Positions 6,608 through 9,437 of a stretch of 9,437 nucleotides of DNA are shown piece after piece (position 1 is the first letter of the stretch; each line of letters starts with the position of its first letter). Source of the DNA: Deltaproteobacteria bacterium (GTDB lineage: Bacteria > Desulfobacterota > Desulfovibrionia > Desulfovibrionales > Desulfovibrionaceae). The translations under genes were made by a program, and so were the position numbers. The notes beneath the pieces are model-generated. The model was given only the letters and a program-made list of their open reading frames with translations, had not been told where the DNA came from and made no database searches. The stretch lies in assembly GCA_020861205.1 (NCBI GenBank), contig JAJBSY010000164.1, positions 1 to 9,437 of the forward strand. The letters run 5' to 3'.

Positions 6608-8299
6608 TTACATCCCCAGGTACAGGTAGCGCTTGATTTTCTGGGTCGGCGTTTTCTCGAAAGGTTCGGGCTGCAAGATGGCCTTGTGGATGCGGATGAA
6701 GCTCGATACCCTGGTATTGGCTTCATTCCGAATTTTCTCCAGAAGCGCCAGTTCTTTTTTACGGCGTTCCTCGTCGGAATCGCCGGCGTACAGCGCGTCA
6801 AGGTCCTCGGACGCGAGATGGACGCGGGCCACCAATTTGCCTTCATGCTGGATGACGAGCGATTCGGCGACATGCTCCATCTGGTTGATGACGGCTTCCA
6901 CTTCTTCCGGGTAGATGTTCTCGCCGCTCGGTCCGAGGATAAGATTCTTGCGCCGTCCCTTGATGAAGACATAGCCGTCCCCGTCGATACGGGCCAGGTC
7001 GCCCGTCCGCAGCCAGCCGTCCTCGGTGAAGACCTCGGCCGTGTCCTGCGGCGATTTGTAATATTCACGCATGACGTTCGGCCCGTGGACGAGCAGTTCG
7101 CCTTCGCCGTTGTCGTCCGGGATGTCGATACGCATGGAAACGCCGGAAAGGGCGTACCCGGAAGACAGGTAACGCGTGGTCGCGACCTGGGCGGCGGAAC
7201 AGAGCGGCGCGCCTTCGGTGAGACCGTACCCCACCACGTACGGGAAATTCCCTTCGCGCAGAAATCGTTCCACAACCGGGGCCAGCGGCGCGCCGCCGAT
7301 GGCCATGATGCGGAGTTCCCCGCCGAAGATGGCCCGCAGGCGTTTGCCCGCTATCCGGTGCAAAAATTTGCGGATGGCGGGTATCCGGTAAAGCGCACGG
7401 CGGATTTTGTTGGACGTGAGCTTGGGCAGGATGATGTTACGGAAAATTTTCTCGATAATCAGGGGAACCACGAGAAGGGCCGTGGGCCGGACCCGTGCCA
7501 GCGCGGGCAGAAGCGCCCTGGCCGTCGGCGGCCGATCGAGATAAAAAACCTGCGAGCCGTTCAAAACCGGCAGGACCAGCCCGAGGGTGCATTCATAGGT
7601 GTGGGGCAGCGGCAGGAGGGAAAGCAGCCTGTCGTCGGGCCCCAAAGCGAAGTAGTCGCGAATGTGCGCGGCGTCGTAGACGATGTTCTTGTGGGTGAGG
7701 ACGACGCCCTTGGAATAGCCCATGGTCCCGGAAGTGTAGATGATGACCGCGACGTCGTCTTCTCCGGGTTCTTGCGGAACGATATGGGCAAGGCGGAGCG
7801 TCTGCTCCCTGAGTTTGCGGTATTCCCGCAGGCCCGCCGCCTTGAGACCCTTGAGCGCGTCGCGGGTGACGCCCTGTTCCAGAACCCGGAAGGATTCCAG
7901 GTTGATGAAGACCGGGGCGGGGTCGAACGAGGCGTCTTCGATCTTCGGAAACATTTTTTCCGTGACGAAGACGGCCTTGGCGTCCGAGTGGCGGATGATG
8001 TAGCGGATCGCTTCCGGGTGAAAATCCGTGAGGATGGGGACCGCGACGGCGCCCATGCAGGTGATGGCGTAGTAGGCGACGCCCCAGTGGGGACAGTTTT
8101 CCGCGAGGATGGCCACGGAATCGCCGAACCCGACGCCCTGCTCGCCGAGGATGGCCGCGATGGCTTCCGCGGATTCCTTGAGTTCCCCGTAGGTAAGCGG
8201 CTCGCCGCCGACCCAGGAGAGGGCGGGCGAATCGGGGTATCGCCTGGCCGTGCCCTCCAGCACGTGGCGGAGGGTCATGGCCGGTAAGTCATATGGCAT
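6608..8299 (-). CDS. AMP-binding acyl-CoA ligase (long-chain fatty acid-CoA ligase-like)
   Basis: This 563-residue adenylate-forming enzyme activates a carboxylic acid, probably a fatty acid, with ATP and passes it to CoA or possibly a carrier protein. The phosphate loop is YTSGTMGYSKGV (188-199), with Met at a position that is usually Thr or Ser and Ser where Pro is common. GYGLTEGAP (357-365) is the A5 motif. 'DGWLRTGDLARIDGDGY' (427-443) contains the ribose-binding D434, and KGRRKN (447-452) is the hinge region. EKTPTQKIKR (548-557) carries the catalytic Lys at K554. A charged insert near 500-525 precedes the C-terminal end. The frame stays open upstream to 8656, but that part overlaps the hydrogenase-like gene. 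The ATG at 8297-8299 with GGAG at 8306-8309 (6-nt spacing) is the best start. Chain length and substrate cannot be read from sequence. It appears to be a single-gene unit. Confidence 0.92.
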   Translation of the reverse strand: MPYDLPAMTLRHVLEGTARRYPDSPALSWVGGEPLTYGELKESAEAIAAILGEQGVGFGDSVAILAENCPHWGVAYYAITCMGAVAVPILTDFHPEAIRYIIRHSDAKAVFVTEKMFPKIEDASFDPAPVFINLESFRVLEQGVTRDALKGLKAAGLREYRKLREQTLRLAHIVPQEPGEDDVAVIIYTSGTMGYSKGVVLTHKNIVYDAAHIRDYFALGPDDRLLSLLPLPHTYECTLGLVLPVLNGSQVFYLDRPPTARALLPALARVRPTALLVVPLIIEKIFRNIILPKLTSNKIRRALYRIPAIRKFLHRIAGKRLRAIFGGELRIMAIGGAPLAPVVERFLREGNFPYVVGYGLTEGAPLCSAAQVATTRYLSSGYALSGVSMRIDIPDDNGEGELLVHGPNVMREYYKSPQDTAEVFTEDGWLRTGDLARIDGDGYVFIKGRRKNLILGPSGENIYPEEVEAVINQMEHVAESLVIQHEGKLVARVHLASEDLDALYAGDSDEERRKKELALLEKIRNEANTRVSSFIRIHKAILQPEPFEKTPTQKIKRYLYLGM

Positions 8300-8333
8300 T
8301 AAGTGCTCCGGAAAAACAAAAAAAATGATGGCG

Positions 8334-8362
8334 AGTGTAAAGAAAGCGCGCACCCCGCGCAA
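8334..8362 (-). promoter_or_regulatory. Weak candidate promoter of the acyl-CoA ligase
   Basis: On the minus strand TTGCGC (-35, 8357-8362), a 17-nt spacer and TACACT (-10, 8334-8339) precede a short leader. The leader has a T-rich run (8 T, G, 5 T) just before the GGAG ribosome site. Each box matches only about 4 of 6 consensus bases, and the region overlaps the hairpin at 8346-8360. Confidence 0.3.
8340..8360 (-). terminator. Possible weak terminator of the hydrogenase-like operon
   Basis: On the minus strand a 5-bp GC stem (GCGCG/CGCGC, 8346-8350 with 8356-8360, 5-nt loop) is followed by CTTTCTTT. The stem is short and the T run is broken, so this is only a candidate. It lies about 95 nt after the stop at 8455. 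A 12-bp perfect palindrome at 8385-8396 lies between. Confidence 0.3.
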
Positions 8363-8454
8363 GGAAAAGTACTGAACGGGATTTGCCCGGCCGGGCCGAG
8401 GGTTGGCTGCGGCGCGGCACGTTGCGGCGTAGCCGGTGCTCGCGGTCCTGAATA

Positions 8455-9216
8455 TTACGCCCGCCGCTCCAGAAAACGCAGGAGGCCGTCGAGAATGGTA
8501 TACGGATTGGGCGGGCAGCCGGGAATGAACAGGTCGATATCCAGGTGCGGGGAGACGCCGGCGGCCTCCTGGTCCAGGTCTTTGAACAATCCACCGGAGA
8601 TGGCGCAGGCGCCCGCCGCGATGACCACCTTGGGGCCGGGCATGGCGTCGTAACATTTCCGGAGGGCGAGGTGCATGTTGCGCGGCACCGGGCCGGTAAC
8701 GAGCACCGCGTCGGCGTGGCGTGGCGAGGCTACAAAGTCGATGCCGAAGCGGGCGAGATCGAAAACCACCGTGGTCAGCACGTTGCAGTCCGCTTCGCAG
8801 GCGTTGCAGCCGGCTGCGGAAACTTCCCGGATGCGGAACGAACGCTTGAACAGCTTGCGCAAATCGGCCGGGGTGGCCGGTTCGTGCGCGGCCCCGCCAT
8901 CCCCGTCCGGGCGGACGAGCAGTTCCTCCCGTGCAAGCGCGGCCATCCTGTGCCCGCCGTCAAAGGTCACAAGGCCGGGAGCGGCATTGGCGCAGGCGCC
9001 GCAAAAGACGCACAGCCCCATGTCCAGGCAGGGGCCGTCTTCCTTTTGCGTGAACGCACCGGTCGGGCAGGCGTTTACGGCCGCGGCGGCCGATTCCGGC
9101 TGCGCGTCATGCAGCACGGGCTTGCCCCTGAAACGCTGCGGCAGAACAGGGTCCTTGGCAGGGTAGGGGACGGTGCGGTATTTCTGGCGCAGGCGCTCGG
9201 TCACTATTTTGAACAT
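8455..9216 (-). CDS. Ferredoxin domain fused to NuoB/HycG-like small subunit of a complex I / group 4 hydrogenase-related complex
   Basis: This 253-residue electron-transfer subunit of a membrane complex should pass electrons through [4Fe-4S] clusters to the large-subunit active site. The ferredoxin-like part (about 40-85) has C50 in CPTGA, then C69, C72 and C75 (CVFCGAC). The small-subunit domain (about 120-250) has the proximal-cluster set: C137 and C140 (GCNAC), C204 (GACAISGG) and C234 (PGCPPNP), with C144 as an extra cysteine. The ferredoxin part looks like a two-cluster type that has kept one cluster only: the other site's positions (40, 43, 46 and 79) are P, A, A and A. The frame is open upstream to 9351, but that overlaps the large-subunit gene. 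The ATG at 9214-9216 has GAGG 5 nt upstream, within the end of that gene. It matches HycG, HyfI, MbhJ-like and EchC-like proteins; the exact complex type is unknown. Confidence 0.9.
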   Translation of the reverse strand: MFKIVTERLRQKYRTVPYPAKDPVLPQRFRGKPVLHDAQPESAAAAVNACPTGAFTQKEDGPCLDMGLCVFCGACANAAPGLVTFDGGHRMAALAREELLVRPDGDGGAAHEPATPADLRKLFKRSFRIREVSAAGCNACEADCNVLTTVVFDLARFGIDFVASPRHADAVLVTGPVPRNMHLALRKCYDAMPGPKVVIAAGACAISGGLFKDLDQEAAGVSPHLDIDLFIPGCPPNPYTILDGLLRFLERRA

Positions 9217-9221
9217 CGCGG

Positions 9222-9225
9222 CCTC
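9222..9225 (-). promoter_or_regulatory. Ribosome binding site overlapping the upstream stop codon
   Basis: GAGG on the minus strand is 5 nt before the ATG at 9214-9216 and shares bases with the TGA (9224-9226) of the large-subunit gene. It decides the small-subunit start and points to translational coupling. Confidence 0.7.
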
Positions 9226-9437
9226 ACAAGTCATGTCCGCAATACGACAGGTTGAAACTTTTGTTGCACAACGGAAAATCCGATATCTGCTGGTCCCGTA
9301 AGGCAAGAGCCAGTCCCATCCAGTTATGGAAGGAGGGGTCGGTGACGGCATAGTGGAAAAAGCGGCCGTTTTCGTCGGTCAGGGCGGCGTGGCAGATCTC
9401 GCCGCGCCAGCCTTCGACCAGCGCCACGCCACAGGAA
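9224..9437 (-). CDS. C-terminal end of a NuoD/HycE-like large subunit of a group 4 hydrogenase-related complex, partial
   Basis: The last 70 or so codons are visible; the frame continues past the window edge. The text 'VEGWRGEICHAAL' corresponds to the conserved E-x-x-RGE-x-x-H stretch of HycE/NuoD large subunits. 'DPSFHNWMGLALAL' followed by 'ISDFPLCNKSFNLSYCGHDL' is the family's C-terminal end. In true NiFe hydrogenases this region carries DPCxxC, which supplies two nickel ligands. Here the matching stretch reads FNLSYCGHD, with no CxxC. That suggests a complex without the normal NiFe centre, such as the Ehr group. The N-terminal CxxC motif lies outside the window, so this is unproven. The small-subunit gene begins 7 nt after the stop, in one operon. 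Confidence 0.8.
   Translation of the reverse strand, partial: SCGVALVEGWRGEICHAALTDENGRFFHYAVTDPSFHNWMGLALALRDQQISDFPLCNKSFNLSYCGHDL

Noticed and set aside
6593..8287. 564-codon open frame on the plus strand, fully opposite the acyl-CoA ligase
   Set aside because: Antisense frames of this length are common in high-GC genes. The minus-strand protein has full AMP-binding motifs, and the plus-strand translation is Arg/Gly/Asp-rich with no recognisable domain.
8385..8396. GCCCGGCCGGGC palindrome as a regulator site or terminator
   Set aside because: It is all G/C, has no loop for a stable hairpin and no T run, and is likely chance in a GC-rich gap.
8300..8656. Upstream extension of the acyl-CoA ligase frame
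   Set aside because: It overlaps the NuoB-like gene, has no conserved motif, and the GGAG site at 8306-8309 marks the start at 8299.
9217..9351. Upstream extension of the NuoB-like frame
   Set aside because: It lies inside the large-subunit gene in another frame. The ATG at 9216 has a good ribosome site and gives the family-like N-terminus.
1..9437. Mobile element, CRISPR array, tRNA or other RNA gene
   Set aside because: I saw no transposase or integrase motifs, no regularly spaced direct repeats and no tRNA-like clover-leaf. Nearly all bases are covered by intact chromosomal genes.

Overview
The window is a high-GC bacterial chromosomal stretch with short intergenic gaps, mostly minus-strand genes and good Shine-Dalgarno sites. 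The gene set suggests an anaerobe, plausibly a Desulfovibrio-like deltaproteobacterium: an iron-sulfur flavoprotein, a membrane hydrogenase/complex I-related module and a carboxyltransferase of the pyruvate carboxylase/oxaloacetate decarboxylase type. This assignment is inference from gene content; no rRNA or other taxonomic marker is present. I see no tRNA or rRNA gene, insertion sequence, CRISPR array, phage gene or attachment site.

Layout. (1) 1-101 (+) is the tail of a biotin-dependent carboxyltransferase-like gene, followed by a strong stem-loop terminator (121-162). (2) 178-3770 (-) is a probable operon, transcribed right to left: class I/II aminotransferase, UppP undecaprenyl-diphosphatase, iron-sulfur flavoprotein, GT2 glycosyltransferase. 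A good promoter lies at 3860-3887, and an 11-bp hairpin separates aminotransferase from uppP. (3) 3884-5216 (-) holds a SAM methyltransferase followed 22 nt later by a GntR/FCD regulator. (4) 5352-6509 (+) is a GT4 glycosyltransferase, divergent from the methyltransferase. The 135-bp gap between them carries a perfect 7-1-7 palindrome over the likely methyltransferase -10 box. (5) 6608-8299 (-) is an AMP-binding acyl-CoA ligase. (6) 8455-9437 (-) is the end of a complex I/group 4 hydrogenase-like operon: the tail of the large subunit, then a small subunit (NuoB/HycG-like) fused to a ferredoxin domain.

How they fit together. UppP (lipid-carrier recycling) and the two glycosyltransferases point to surface-glycan synthesis, but they are not all in one operon. 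The GntR regulator probably controls its own methyltransferase-regulator unit through the palindrome, and perhaps the aminotransferase next to it, which would imply a small amino- or organic-acid regulon. The hydrogenase-like module is the most unusual part. The tail of its large subunit lacks the usual C-terminal DPCxxC nickel ligands. Its ferredoxin domain has kept all four ligands of one cluster and lost all four of the other. This pattern fits an energy-converting 'hydrogenase-related' (Ehr-type) complex rather than a true hydrogenase.

No wholly novel system is evident. The best leads are the altered metal sites of the hydrogenase-like complex and the candidate GntR operator.
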